This document shows, in pieces, positions 1 through 12,526 of a stretch of DNA of 64,000 nucleotides. How positions within the stretch are numbered: position 1 is the first letter of the stretch; each line of letters begins with the position of its first letter. This stretch comes from Circinella minor (lineage: Eukaryota; Mucoromycota; Mucoromycetes; Mucorales; Lichtheimiaceae): contig JAEPRB010000019.1 of the NCBI GenBank assembly GCA_016758965.1, positions 266,996 through 330,995 of the forward strand, written 5' to 3'. A model generated the notes under the pieces. It saw only the letters and a list, made by a program, of their open reading frames with translations. It did not search any database and was not told the origin of the DNA. Position numbers and translations under genes: made by a program.

Positions 1-1821
1 ACTCTGGATAAAGCAACTTTATACCAGCTTGTCTTGTTTTTGTTCAATTATTAGATTCTGGTCCAATTATAAGAGACAATCCATTAATAACATTGACTCC
101 CTAGACTAAGATTATGGAATATTTGCTATATCACCGCTTTTGCTTTTTATGATAACAAACTATGAACTAAATCGGCTTGATCTAACTAATAGCTATTTAT
201 TGTAACAACATATTGTTATATTTATGCAAACTCCTTGTCGCGTGGTAATCAATTAAAATTAATCCGGATTCATAGTCTAAACAGTTTTTAAAAACAATAA
301 ATAAAATTATGTAATACAGCGTTTCTAAAAGAAATATGTTATACTTATCGCTATATAATATGTGCCATGCACACAGTCTTTGTTATAGACCGTTCGCACA
401 TAATTTGCTACGTATATAAATCAAAGATTCCCTATTTTAAAATTCCTTTTTAAGGTGATCAAGTCTAGCACCAAAGAAACTTTTAAGCTATGAGCTACGT
501 ATTTGAAGATTGGAATTGGTTTTTCAACAACTCTCTTACTCTCAATAACTGTTGATTTAATGTTGGTAGTAGCAATATAGTATAATTCGTTATTTGGGTA
601 CGAAACTAGCGCAGCATTTGCGGAGCTTAGTTATGATCCTCAAGCTGTCGAAAAAAAACAGCAGATGAGCAGATCCAAGGCGCTTTGACTTGATAAGAAA
701 CTTTACAGTAATAACTATAAATATCATCATTTATAGCCCAAGTTGTATATATTGAGTTGTCTCTATAAGGTAGCTTGTGTGATTTAAAAAAAAGAATAGG
801 TATAATACATACTAAATTGAAGTAGAAAATTACAAGCGAAAAAATCTCAGCTGTTTCCCACGATTAGAAACTTAATCTATAGCTTTTTAATTTATAACAA
901 ACAAATTAACAATTGGCGACAAACAAAGCTGTTCAGATAAGAATTCGCGTCTGGCCGAACAAATAAAAGCTATCCGGCATCAAATCTCTTTATTTTCTTT
1001 TTCTTTTTTTCATTCAATATGTATTCATACATCCTATTTTCTCAAATTCTTGATCCCTTTTTTTGTTGTAATTTTTCGCACCTTTCCACACGCATTAGTG
1101 GAATCCAAATCTCAATCCTCCTCGTCTTTATAAATGTACAGATTGAAAAGCCGTATAATCATATATAGGTACTATCGCTAATAATCAAAAATAGGATGAA
1201 AGAAATATATAACCCTTTTTCTAGTGATAATTTAGTTTCGTACAACCTGCCCGTCAATTTACATTTGGCTTGTTGATGATGATAAGAACGATGTAGAAAA
1301 AAAAAGATGCAATGTGAAACCCTAACATAAAAAAAGTCCGAAATAAAAAAAAAACAAGATTCGTAAGCCTGTTTCTTGAAAGATACAAATGATCATAATA
1401 TATATATATAGAATAATAAAAGTAGTAGTGTGACAGCATACATATATTGAGTTGTTCCTGAGAATGCATAAATAGCAAACTTATCGCCATGTTTGGAATA
1501 TGATATCTATTTGTTTTTGTTTTTTAATGTGTTTTCGACACACAAAATGCTAGTGAGAGAGAAAGGGAGGAAGGAACACTAAAGAGAAATAATACACAAG
1601 AAAGAAAAGAAGAGAGGGCAAAGGAAAATAATAGTAGTAGTAGGTAATTGTATAAAAACTTTTTTTTTAAAAAAAATCATCATGTCGCTTTCTTGAAAAA
1701 ATACACCGTTTTCTTCTTTTCTTTTACACTCGAGTACATTCCATATGAGTCTTCGTTGGATCCATTGGTAACGCGCAGAAAAAGCCCAGTTTTTGCATTT
1801 GAGAAAACATTTGTGTATCTA
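1..1821. other. gene-poor left flank
   Basis: This A+T-rich stretch has no convincing gene. A short coding-like reading at 581-688 on the plus strand is listed separately under findings. The rest consists of homopolymers, TA-rich runs and purine-rich tracts (about 1550-1640). Open frames here are low-complexity and look like chance. Confidence 0.5.
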
Positions 1822-2079
1822 TTAACCAATATCCTTTTCAGCCATCTCGTCCATGTTATACCCACGTTTCCTGTCATCCTTACTTATTTTTTTTAATAAC
1901 ATAAAGCAAAATAATAAACCCTTACACTCCAAGTTAAGCTTCAAACACTCTTCTTGACCTCCAGGCAACTGACGACAAATTTGGCCCTTGTATTGATCAA
2001 TATTATAACTGTTTTGTGGTGCAACTGCGACAAACTTGTTAATACGTTCGAGTTCGCTGTTATTGCTTGAGTCAGACAT
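1822..2079 (-). CDS. small hypothetical protein, 66 or 85 aa
   Basis: A short minus-strand gene starts at 2079 in a good AAAAATG context. Read straight through it gives 85 residues. It can also be spliced as 1928-2079 plus 1822-1870 (donor GTGTAAG, acceptor GACAG), which removes exactly 57 bp, keeps the frame and gives 66 residues. The spliced form lacks the hydrophobic LLFCFML patch that only the intron-like stretch encodes, which favours splicing. A donor two bases lower (GTAAGG) would instead create a stop at the junction. The protein is polar, with two cysteines about ten residues apart (CRQLPGGQEEC) and an acidic C-terminus. I do not recognise a family. It may be an assembly-factor-like small protein or a chance frame. 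Confidence 0.45.
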   Translation of the reverse strand: MSDSSNNSELERINKFVAVAPQNSYNIDQYKGQICRQLPGGQEECLKLNLECKGLLFCFMLLKKISKDDRKRGYNMDEMAEKDIG

Positions 2080-2919
2080 TTTTATTATTTATATTCGATC
2101 TCCTGCACAAAAGTAAAAAATATACGAAAAGAAAAAATAGAAAGTGGAAGAAAAACCTGTATTCCCCGCCGAAAAGCAGACGCGGGGGTGATCAATTAAA
2201 AGATTGTAAAAGTCACGGTTCCCGACGTCATTACATCGCATGAATTGAAAAAGGAAAGTGGATCCACTTCTCTGTTTTTCTTCTTTCTGCATAACCATGT
2301 ACAAACCGTTGGAACTACAAAAATAGTGCTTTCTATTTTGATTCATCTAGAGCTGTAAAAACACTTACAACTAGATAATCACTAGTTTCCATGGTTACCG
2401 AATCTCACTTAAAGTAGATCGTTTTTCAAACCAAAGATCAAACTTCACTTATTGAATATTATTCAAAATTATCTTTTTGATCATGCGCGTTTTCCAACAA
2501 AGAAAACAGACAATTATTGTGTGTTAAACAAAACAATAAGTTTATTAATGAAAATAATAGTCTGTACTTCCAGATGTTGAAAGATGCAATACTTGAAGAT
2601 GACAATTAACTTCTACTTAATTCTCTGTACCATTGAAAATGTATTTCAGCATTGTTCTTTTTCAATAACCATATACCTCGACAATAACTTGGCGAAAAGA
2701 GTTTATTACGCCAAATAATTCAAGATAATAAAGGCAGAAAAAAAAGATTCGCATGATTGTGGATAGTGCGAACCTGCGAGCCAATGAAAATTCGAATTTT
2801 GTTGTGACAGCGACCCTGTCGCTTCACCAAACAACTTTTGTGTTTGAAAAGGCAGGGTACTTTATATTGAACTTAACACACTCATATCCATACCAACTTC
2901 CTCCCCGCTCTTCTCCTAG
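2080..2919. other. intergenic promoter region
   Basis: This gap lies between the small minus-strand gene and NDUFA5. It holds both upstream regions and one unusually G+C-rich hairpin at 2164-2187. I see no coding evidence here; the plus-strand frame at 2753-3064 runs across NDUFA5 exon 1 out of frame. Confidence 0.5.
2164..2187. repeat. GC-rich hairpin
   Basis: CCCCGC at 2164-2169 pairs perfectly with GCGGGG at 2182-2187 around a 12-nt loop, in very A+T-rich surroundings. It lies about 85-110 bp upstream of the small minus-strand gene, so it could sit in that gene's promoter or leader. Its function is unknown. Confidence 0.45.
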
Positions 2920-3429
2920 ATGTTCTTTACACGCCCATTGTTGCAGGCAGCTAAGAAGGTACATTTTAATCGTCCAATCGAATTCACATTTATTTTTATT
3001 TTTAAAACGACGTGTTCAGTTATTAAAAATAACGGCGATTATTGATTCGTATTATAATAACTAATGAATTTATTGTTTATATGGATAAACTAGGCCACTA
3101 CTGGCTTGACCGGTGTTCCAGTTCACCCTAACCCTCGTCCACACCTTGTTCAAACATACAACAAGTCTTTGGAAGCTTTGTCACGTCTCCCAACACACGC
3201 TGTCTATCGTCAAGCAACTGAATCACTTACACAACACCGTTTGGCTGTTGTTGAAAACAACGAAGACGTTTCAAAGATCGAATCTTTGATCAACAGTGGA
3301 CAAATTGAAGAACTTATTATTCAAGCCGAAGACGAACTTAAGTTGATTGGCAAGATGGAAGAATGGAAGCCTTGGGAACAACTTGAAGTTCCTATTCCAA
3401 AGGGTCAATGGCAATACAAGAGCGAATAG
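2920..3429 (+). CDS. NDUFA5: NADH dehydrogenase (complex I) subunit NDUFA5 / 29.9 kDa
   Basis: Exons are 2920-2958 and 3094-3429, giving 125 residues. The first exon encodes a short basic N-terminus (MFFTRPLLQAAKK). The second begins with the hallmark TTGLTGVPVHPNPRP. Further family features are the RLPTHAVYRQATE segment, a predicted coiled helix (IEELIIQAEDELKL), and the near-universal KMEEWKPWE motif close to the C-terminus. This accessory subunit sits in the Q-module of mitochondrial complex I on the matrix side. Length matches animal NDUFA5 (about 115 residues) plus a small presequence. It is shorter than ascomycete 29.9 kDa orthologues, which have C-terminal extensions. The start is the first ATG whose exon splices in phase. 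The gene is convergent with SNX4. Confidence 0.93.
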
Positions 3430-4189
3430 ATTTTTTTTTTTTTTGGTTTCTCCCTCTCCTTCGTGTCTCCATATTTTATAAATAACAATAATAATAAAAA
3501 TATACGTTCCCCGTGTGCTTAGATAACATCACGTATAATTATAATAACAGATCTCACATTATTATTTATAATATTAATGTTTGGTATTAATTATGTTCAT
3601 GTGCTATCTTTTACGAATGATATTTGTATTCTTTATACAATGATCTGTCTTTCTTATTAACCGCAAAGCAATTTTATCTTAAAAATTGATACCATCCAGA
3701 TTTCTATTAGCACCCAAATGATAATAAATGATCCAGTCATATATACCAACAAAGGACTTATCTTTCGAAAAATCATCTATTAACCAATTTATCCCGATTT
3801 AACGTATCCAATCTCAAATATACCTTTATCAACGAAATTATAATTTTATGACAATAAGTATCAAAGGAGGTGAAAAAATGGATTAAAGTACTTTAATTAG
3901 CAAACGAATTTGACAATACCTTACAACTAAGCAATGTTCATGATTATACGTTTTTCCTGTGTACAACTTGGTCAATTGGTTACTTTGTTGCTTATAGAGA
4001 CATATACATGTATATTCTATTTGTATACCATACCCTAGGTTTTTTTTTTCGCAGTTATCAGAGAACATATAAGTTTATTGTTATTATATTTTATAATGAT
4101 TATACACAAACCATCCACTTTATGAATGTATAAAAGAAAAAGAGAAAATTGTTATAATTGATTTGTTTTATTATATATTACTACTATCT
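3430..4189. other. convergent intergenic region
   Basis: The 3' flanks of NDUFA5 and SNX4. T-rich and A+T-rich, with no open frame of coding character on either strand. Confidence 0.5.
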
Positions 4190-6680
4190 TCACTCCATTT
4201 GTTCTAGAGAATAAACAATATCACGCCAAATATCAGCGCCCTGTTATATAAATATTTTAAAGAAAAAAATAATTAGTAAGAAAACAATAGTACTTTTTTT
4301 TTTTCGTGTATGCTTTAGAAAGTCATTTACCCGTTGAAAAAATTCCACTTTAGAATCTGTATAATCTTCCAGTGCATCTCGCATTTCTGATGATTTGCTT
4401 CGAGTCAAAAAATCATCTTCACGTTTTACTTGTTCTGAAAAAGCTATTGATACTTCATGTGTTTGTTCAATTGCTTCTTGAAGCTATTTTTTTTTATTAA
4501 CAATATGTTAGCTATATATATATGTTCATCTGTATATCCCTACCTTTATTTAATTCATTTAATAATTATAAAGATATCCTACCTCACGAATACGATCATC
4601 AAGACGAAGTACTTTTTCACGTTTTATCTTGTCAGCATCCGCCCCCCGGACTTCATTAATTTTTCCAGTAAAATAACCTGTAATGTTATATGCACTATTA
4701 TCCCCAGGCCGTGGATGAAGTGTTCTCTCACGTTCAGCGATAGTTTGTTGAAGATAATCTGATAATTCTTCAAAGTCGAGTTGTTTTTGATCACGTAATT
4801 TCAATACTCCCTACACAATTAATTCAATCCAATTAATTTCTTTTTTTTTTTCATCGATTTCAGTGAACAATTTACCTTCATCACACTATAGTAAGACATA
4901 TAATCATGAACTTCACCAAGCCATAATGTTTCATGTTGATTCTATATAAAATTAATTATTATTAAACATTCTTTATTCTACATAAACTTCAATAGATTAA
5001 TCATAATTCTATTTTTACCATCTTTTTCATAGCTGCTGAAAATTCATCCAATGCAGTAGCAAAATTGTTAAGTGGTAACTCTGTATCTCCTTCATGTTTC
5101 ATCAGTCCTCTTATGTTTTGTGCAAATTCATCATAATCATGACTTAATTCTATTAAAGAAAAAAAAAAGAGAGAAGAAATGAAAAGTAAGCTATCTTTTC
5201 TATATTTCTTTGATTATTATAATATCATTTTTAATATATTTACCATCTGTTCGTTTATTTGTTCGAGCCTGAGTCTTTTCAAGTAAATTTAAATTTTCTT
5301 CAAGTCGATCCACACGTTCTCTCATTTGAACAAAACGTTCATCACGTTTACGAATTTTAACAAATGCATTTAATAAAGAATCTCCAATGGTATCAATCAT
5401 AGTTTCTTGTCTTTCACGAAGTGCACGAGCTGAAGCATCATTCTGTATCCAAAAAAAAAAAAAAAATTAATTATCTAGAAATACTAAAACGGACAAGCGA
5501 TATATATATATATATATATATATAAATGATACTAATAATTTAATAAAACTACTTACAAATTCTGGTGATTCAAGGAACATAATGAAAAATTCTGCTCGTC
5601 TTAAAATAGGATGTCGTGCAATACGTTGTAAAAATCGTTGAAGACTAATATTTATTTAAATGAAAAATTTAAGGTTACAAAATCAATATAAACAAAAAAT
5701 ATAACAAAAATCATGCAGCTAAAAAAAAAAAAAATTATGTACCTTATCCGTCGTCGTTCGACAAAATCTGTACTAAACCTATCACCTTTTACATATTCTA
5801 AAAGTGAAATTTAAGTATAGTATTATCAATTATGTACAATATATTTTATGACTTACCCATTCTATGCTTATCAGGTAAAGGAGGTACAAAACAAGCTGGA
5901 TAATTATTATATAAAACATTATAAAGCCAAACAAAATCTTGAAATCTTCTACGAAATGATGTTTTCTATAAAAATAAATTAATTCTCTCTTTTTTTTTTT
6001 TTTTCTTTCTCTCTTCAATTCATAAAATAAGTAAAATGATAACATACTGAAGAAACAATACGATATGTAATAAAAGCACCTTCATTTTCTTTACGAGGAT
6101 CTACAACAGAAATCTGTTTCCACTCTGATGGATCATCATTATCACTGCCAGAAGTTGTTCTTGGAGACATCATTGACGAGGAAGAAGCACCTGTTGTTAC
6201 AATTGTAGGTGAAGCAGGATGATCTGATTGATAAAAATAAGCCGAATTATTTTTATTATTATTTATAGAATTTGTTATTGGTATTGTTGTTGTTGCTGTT
6301 GTAGCCATATATTTATTATTGCTATCTAACATATTATCAATGCTAAGACTATGATCTAATGGATCGTCCGAGATGTTGACATTAACGTGTGCTGGTTCTT
6401 CTTCTTCGGTTACCGACAACTCTGTCTAATATTTTATTAGCTATACATTTTTAATTTTTATTATTCAACCGTTTTAATGTCTTTGATATTTTATATATCT
6501 TACCTTGTCCAACTTATTTAAATTATTTTCTGCTAATGCTTGGCTTAAAGTTTTGTCCATATCTGAAAGTGGGTCCAAAACAGCTGGGTCATTAAGTGTT
6601 GTAGATTCTTCTAGTGTTTTTGAATTATTATTATCTTGTATATCCCATGTTACATTATTAAATTCTTCCGAATCAGTCAT
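4190..6680 (-). CDS. SNX4: sorting nexin Snx4/Atg24-like (PX-BAR)
   Basis: Eleven exons (6504-6680, 6048-6425, 5857-5965, 5743-5797, 5557-5644, 5244-5442, 5019-5149, 4876-4941, 4583-4810, 4331-4483, 4190-4240) join in phase to 544 residues. Residues 1 to about 155 are acidic and low-complexity. A PX domain follows (about 160-290) with RRRFQDF at 190-196, which binds PI3P, and the PPLPDK loop at 213-218. STDFVERRR and LQRFLQRIARHP are typical of Snx4. The remainder is a helical BAR-like domain containing YSVMKGVLKLRDQKQ. In yeast Snx4 works with Snx41/Atg20 in retrieval from endosomes to Golgi and in selective autophagy. The C-terminus ends SLEQME. Intron density is high even for this window. 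Assignment to Snx4 rather than Snx41/Atg20 rests on the single compact PX-BAR layout. Confidence 0.9.
5501..5525. repeat. TA microsatellite in SNX4 intron
   Basis: About a dozen uninterrupted TA units lie in the intron between two SNX4 exons. It is one of several TA tracts in the window (others near 13965, 23285, 48008). Confidence 0.8.
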
Positions 6681-7592
6681 GGTTGTTTTATTTTACAAAA
6701 TTATAAAAAAAAAAAGGACTTGTTTTTATAAGTTTTAACTCGCTGCGCAAGAACTTTCAATAGTGAGAGAAAAAGTAAGAGTTAGAGAGAGAGACAGAGG
6801 GAAGAAAGAAAAAAAGCGGAGGATATAATATACCCAGATGCACGAAAATTGCTAACAATAGCATAATTTTTATTACTTTTTTTGGGTACATTGTCACTGA
6901 CTACGTAAGTGGTTTCCTTCTATAAATGGGAGCGATGGACAACAAACTAGAATATTTCATTTATATAGAAGAAGTGATTACGTATTTATTGTTTCATTGC
7001 ATTATTTATCAAGTACAAGCTTATTTATCCACGGGTCATTTTTTTTTGTTACCAATTTTGATTAGGTCGAAAACGTGTTTAATGCACTTATACATGTCAA
7101 ATGTTACCTATCAAAAAGACATACAATTTGTAAGGAAATACATTTTGTATAGCAAGTGGTTTATCAATATAAACATAATTATGTATTAAAGTACTTAATT
7201 CACAAATAAAAAAAAAGTCATCCCAAGTTAATAATCTTGTGATATAACATTCATTGTGTGAGAAAAAATGAATACGTACGTACGTACAATTATAATATTA
7301 TTTAAAAAATGATTAATTGATTGACTAATATACTTATACTATGGGCTGATAGTACTATAGTAATTATTATTTTATGTATAAAAGTAATTATTGTGTTTGT
7401 GTATATAAATGTTTGTAAATATGTAAATTCCAAAGTAACATAAAAGAAGAAGAGAAAAAGGTTAAAAAATATTCTTCTTGCCTATTACTGTTATTAGTAG
7501 TATTATAATGATAAATAGTTGCCATACTAGCAAAAAAGAAGAAAAAAGCAAATTAAAAAATAAACTACGTATAGCTAATTAGAATTAGTTTT
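6681..7592. other. intergenic, SNX4 promoter side
   Basis: This gap contains the SNX4 upstream region (GAGA-rich on the plus strand near 6780) and the 3' flank of the KNH-like gene. A GTAC-rich short repeat sits near 7275. I see no gene. Confidence 0.5.
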
Positions 7593-8431
7593 TTAAATAA
7601 TTGCTGAAACTACAGTAGTAGCAGCAATAAAAACACAAAAGAGTGAAATTGAAAATGATGATGATGACAAAGGAGCTGTCGTCTTGACACCACTAGCAGC
7701 ATAAATATTTATAGTATCTCCTTTTGTTGATCCGCCAGATGAACTGCCTGAACCTGATCTAGGTGTATTGGGAATAGCAGCCGAACGAATCTCGATTGGA
7801 ACATCCAACTGTGTATCGGTTGACTTGTCGTAAAAGATCACATTATATTTACCAGGTCGAATTGTTTGTGGAATCTTGTAATTTACTGAATGCTCATAAT
7901 AAGTCACGTTACCAGCATGTTTTTCACCTGTCTTGGATACATCAGCATTTTCAGCAATAATGATATCTTCCTGTTTTGTTGTTATAGAGGATGAGTTACT
8001 GGATGATGGTGACGATATTGATGATCCCGCTGTTGCTGCAGCAACCGCAGCTGGTGGGGCCACTGCAGATGGTTCTGCCTTTGCATTTCCCGCAGAGGAT
8101 GCAACAGCTAACGATGATGAATCCATAGAAATAGCCTTGAGTTGAATTGATAACTTGAGAGCTATTGTTATTAGTATAGAAACCATCTATTCAGCACTAC
8201 TAGTTTATAATACGTATATTGATCATTTCTTTTATTTATTAATAATTTACATGAACTATCAACATCGGAGAAGAGATGATAAGTGCAAGGAAGGATTTGA
8301 TCAATAACATATGGGCCATTTGGTACTGGACTTGTTACATTATAGTTCCTTGTAGGTGCAGTCAATTGTGCTGAAACTAATAATGATGATAATACAATGA
8401 ATATTAAACAGTTGCTAAAAGATGTAACCAT
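7593..8431 (-). CDS. secreted Kre9/Knh1-like, Ser/Thr-rich GPI-anchored protein
   Basis: Two exons (8251-8431, 7593-8161) give 249 residues. The intron ends with the yeast-type branch sequence TACTAATAAC just before the AG. A signal peptide (about residues 1-22, ending LLVSAQ) precedes LTAPTRNYNVTSPVPNGPY, which resembles the N-terminal Kre9/KNH module. A later YKIPQTIRPGKYNVIFYD segment matches the end of that beta-sandwich. Between and after are Ala/Ser/Gly-rich stretches. The last 18 or so residues are hydrophobic (SLFCVFIAATTVVSAII), consistent with a GPI-attachment signal. The expected role is in the cell wall or at the plasma membrane, in glucan-related assembly. The low-complexity insert inside the module is larger than usual. 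Confidence 0.72.
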
Positions 8432-10647
8432 AGTTAGTAGCAGATAAAAACTGATCAAAAGATTATTAGTGATGGGAAAGAGAGAGAGGGAACTGAATTG
8501 TGTAAAAAGAAGTCTTTTTTTGACAAATATTTAAAGATTTTTTGCAACAAACAAAAAAAAAAGAGAATGATGGAGTTCAAGAAATATAAAAAGGAGCTTA
8601 GCACAGTTCAGGCTTACATGGCATTATACATAAACTTGAGTAAAAAAAAAAAAAAAATAGGGGACTATAAAAAAATTACAGCCCCTTCTTTCTTTCCGTT
8701 AGTAGTGTTTGCTTTTTTTTTTGAGATAATAACCCTGGTTATATTTTTTTTTCTAACAAATATATTAACATTTAATGTAAATTGTAAAAAATTAATTATA
8801 GATTATTGAAGGCTCTAGCTTAAAGATAATAATCATTGTCTAATCAAACTACAAAAAAAAAACACTGTTGAAATAAGATAGAATAATAACAAAGCTGTAA
8901 TATGAAACGTATGTACGTATATAATATCAGTATCCAAGAAAATAAACCTGCCCTCTTTTCCCCTTGAACAACCCCTTTTTTTTATATAAACATGGAAATA
9001 CAACTAACAACAATAAAATACTAGATTGGTATTTAGAAAGAAAGTAACAAATAGGTTTAGCTTTGAAACTGCATTTATAAATTGGGCTGCTAAGACTTAT
9101 ATCTAACAAACACAAAACAGAGAAGAATTACTTTTACAGCATGCAGTAATGTGCTTTATCGAGACACATTATATACCACACACATGCTAAAAGAAAAGGA
9201 ATTGGCAAACATGTACATGGTTACATCCGGATAATGGTCCATATCTAGCTAACAATAAATATTCTTCAATCTTAGTGCCTATCCCACATAGACCTATCCT
9301 ACATGGACCATGTGGCGGGTGAAACACTTGTTTCATAAATACACCTGTATAAATAATCTACTAATGTTATGTGACAAAGGAATAAAAAAGAAGTGCATAT
9401 TATTTTTTGTATAGTTTCATCATTATTCTCGATACATTGTCTCTGTTTAAAATTTTCTATTATTCATACACATCTATTATATGGCTTTTGAAATAGTAGT
9501 TTAACAATATTAAAAGTCTGCTTTGAAGAAATCGTTGCAAAAACAATGAAGAAAGGATATAGACCAAACACCTTTCATACAGGAATCTTAGAAGCTGTTT
9601 AAGAAAAAAAAAGAAGCAAATAGAATGGAAACGCAGAATTTTTGTACGGATATCAACTTGTAGATAACATGCCACTAAGGACAATACGAAAATCAATAGC
9701 ACTAGTACATAATTAGTTGTGGTCCTTCATACTATAATCATATCTGTTATAATTTTCCCACTTGTAAGTACATTATATACTGATATGTCTTGACATGTAT
9801 ATAACGCGATAAGGATATGCATCTTAGACAGATTCGTTCTTTAGCTTTTTTATTTTCAAATAAATATTAGATCCGCTAATCCAGATAGAATTTTTTTTTT
9901 TTTTTTTTTTGAAAAGACGATCAGCGAATGGCAACACAAAAGCAATTAGCGTGGTTGATCCGTGCCATATTTGCAAAAATCCCAGCAAACAGGAACGAAG
10001 AAGAAAAAAAAAAAAAAGAAAAGAAAAAAAAAATACTCAGCTACCAGTTGTTATGGTAACACAACTCTTTTATTTGGATTAACTTGTTTTCTGTGAGCCA
10101 ATCAATTTCTGGCTCGCGTACGATGGTGCAAGAAAAGTATTTAAGAAGAGTTTTACCGTGGGATAAAAAAATAAATAATAATAATAGATCACTGCGGATG
10201 ATTATTAAAAAAGAACAAAAAGAACGTTAGCGAACAAAATAAATAATAAATATTTACATTTAAAAATACAGGAAATGTCAAATCATATATAAGAGAAATA
10301 CCCTGCGTGGGTTCCGTTTAAACAAGGATACCGTAACCCATTTAGAAATTTTACCGAGGGAAAATAATAATTCAGATAAAACACAGAAAGTGTGTATGGC
10401 ATATTTAAATGGGAAACGTGCCGAATAATTTTTTTAACTTACTGAGCGGCGATTTGTTTCTTGATAACCCAAAAAAAAAAAAAAAGCCTTCCTTGTATAA
10501 GCGGGGACTTAAATTGATTCATTATATTATCTATCAAGGCGCAAATTTTTAAGTATATAACACAATAACACCCCCCCCTCTTTTCCCTCCTTTTTTTTAT
10601 CTTCTTTATTTCTTTCCTCATCATTTCTACACTTTTAAGTACATTCC
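8432..10647. other. long intergenic region
   Basis: About 2.2 kb separates two divergent genes (KNH-like minus, phosphatase plus). It contains several A/T homopolymers (T-run at 9893-9911), a 9-bp inverted repeat ATGGTCCAT/ATGGACCAT near 9233 and 9302, and a C-tract at about 10570. Frames here are phenylalanine- and lysine-rich chance ORFs. I see no gene. Confidence 0.5.
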
Positions 10648-12118
10648 ATGAGCAGCAGTAGTAACAAGGTAGCCTCGCACATTGCAAAGTCATTGCCTTC
10701 GTCACTTCCAGGTTTATCTACGACGACATGTACTAAAGCACGCTGCGCTAATACTATTCGCTCCTTGTCTTCAGCTCGCTCTCGTCAACGTCCTCAAGTA
10801 ATTCTTTCATGTTTCCGTAAAACACCTCAAACACGTCTCTATTATGATTATGCTATTCATCGTCCTCAACAAATCAACCATCCATTTATTCCTACTTCAT
10901 ATCATAAACAACTTCCACTCTTTGATTTTTTCGCCAGTACAAAACCAAAACCCTCTTACTTATTTTCTGCTGGTGCTACAGGATTCGCGAAACGTCGTGG
11001 TACGCAACAGTCACAAAAACAACAGTATGATCCTTTTGAACAATCTTATCAAAGTACTCAAGTTGGAGAAGATGCATATTTTATTCGTTCAGACGCTCTA
11101 GGTGTTGCTGATGGTGTTGGCGGTTGGACAGGAACTCTTGGTAAATATTAATAATAATAATAATTTTTTTGTTTGTTTGTTTATATTTAATTATTTTTGG
11201 ATCCCCGGAATTTTCCGTGGTTTCCCCTTTCCTTCCCCCAATCATTCTTGTGTGTAACTAACTCAAAATGAAACACTTTATTATTATTATATTATTATTA
11301 TATAGGTGCCAATCCAGCATTATATTCTAGAAAACTAATGCATCATGCTTATCTTGAATTGGAACGTTTTGATAATGTGGATGATGATCTATTTGCAAAA
11401 TATGATGATGCAGACCCAGTCGATGTACTTCAAAAAAGCTATGATCTCTCCTTAATGGAAGCACATCGTGAAGGAGTTATTGGCTCATCTACTGCATGTG
11501 TTGCTCTTCTCCGTAATGATGAGTTACGTGTCGCCAACTTGGGTGATTGTGGTATCTCTATCATTCGTCAAAACAGTTATATTTTTCGTAATGAAGAACA
11601 ACAACATGCTTTTAACTTTCCTTATCAACTCGGTACAAACTCTCCTGATAAACCCAAAGATGCTCAGGTAATTACTACCATACTGCTATTTTATTTTATT
11701 TGTGGAATAGAGATAAATAACATAAAATAACTAACTTTCAACTTTTTTTTTGTTATAATAGACATTCGACATCAAGGTTGAAAAAGGAGATGTCATTGTT
11801 CTTGGCACCGATGGTCTTTTTGATAATTTGTTCGACAAAGAAATTCTTTCTATTGTAAGAGCTCATGTGAACGCTTATACCATTCCAGGCTCAGGCCAGC
11901 GTCCACCCCGACTTCTCAACTTCAATCCACAAAAGCTTTCAGATGCTTTGGCTGCTCGTGCTCGTTCAGTCAGTGAAGATCGTCGTAATATGGATAGCCC
12001 TTTCCAAACACAAGCAATTAATGAAGGTTATTTTCATCAAGGTGGTAAATCCGATGATATCAGTGTGGTTGTTGCCATCGTCAATGACAGTGAAGATTCT
12101 CCAGATCGTCGATTATAA
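10648..12118 (+). CDS. PTC7: PP2C-family protein phosphatase, PTC7/azr1 type
   Basis: Three exons (10648-11140, 11306-11667, 11762-12118) give 403 residues. The N-terminal 60 residues are Ser/Arg-rich without acids, like a mitochondrial presequence. The phosphatase core begins at about 135, with metal-binding GEDAYF (Asp142) and the family signature GVADGVGGW (Asp155). Next come GSSTACVALL, NLGDCGISIIR, the metal-site GTDGLFDNL and the late KSDDISVVVA aspartates, so all catalytic positions are present. In yeast Ptc7 is a mitochondrial Mn/Mg-dependent Ser/Thr phosphatase that activates coenzyme Q synthesis (dephosphorylating Coq7). The start is the first ATG of the in-phase frame. The gene is convergent with the catalase. 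Confidence 0.92.
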
Positions 12119-12526
12119 AAAATCATAAAAACACATTATTTTTCATTCATTATTAATTCCTTCACTCACTCAACAATCAACAACCACGTTTCTCTATCCT
12201 TAATTTTATCTCTCTCTCTCTTTCTTTTACACTACTTTACTATACTCACGATATACATCTTAGACTCTTCTTTTATCTATAACTCTACACTCTTTTTTTT
12301 TCGCATGCATTCACAACTCATCAGTACATATATTATATCATAACATACCCTCTCCCATTTCAGTCATTCTTAATCAAAATCATTACATTATTGCATATAT
12401 ATTTATTTTTAATAATAACATTATCTTAATTATAAGAAATTTTAAATTATGAATCTTCACCTAGCATTGATATGGTCTATCTAAATCTATTCGTTAAATT
12501 GTTGTGGTTAAACTATTATTATTTAT
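12119..12526. other. convergent intergenic region
   Basis: Pyrimidine-rich 3' flank of the phosphatase and 3' flank of the catalase. Nothing coding is seen. Confidence 0.5.

Noticed and set aside
2753..3064. Plus-strand 103-codon frame
   Set aside because: Runs out of frame through NDUFA5 exon 1 and its intron; lacks coding character.
9230..9315. 9-bp inverted repeat ATGGTCCAT/ATGGACCAT
   Set aside because: Short, no flanking target duplication, likely chance in a long intergenic gap.
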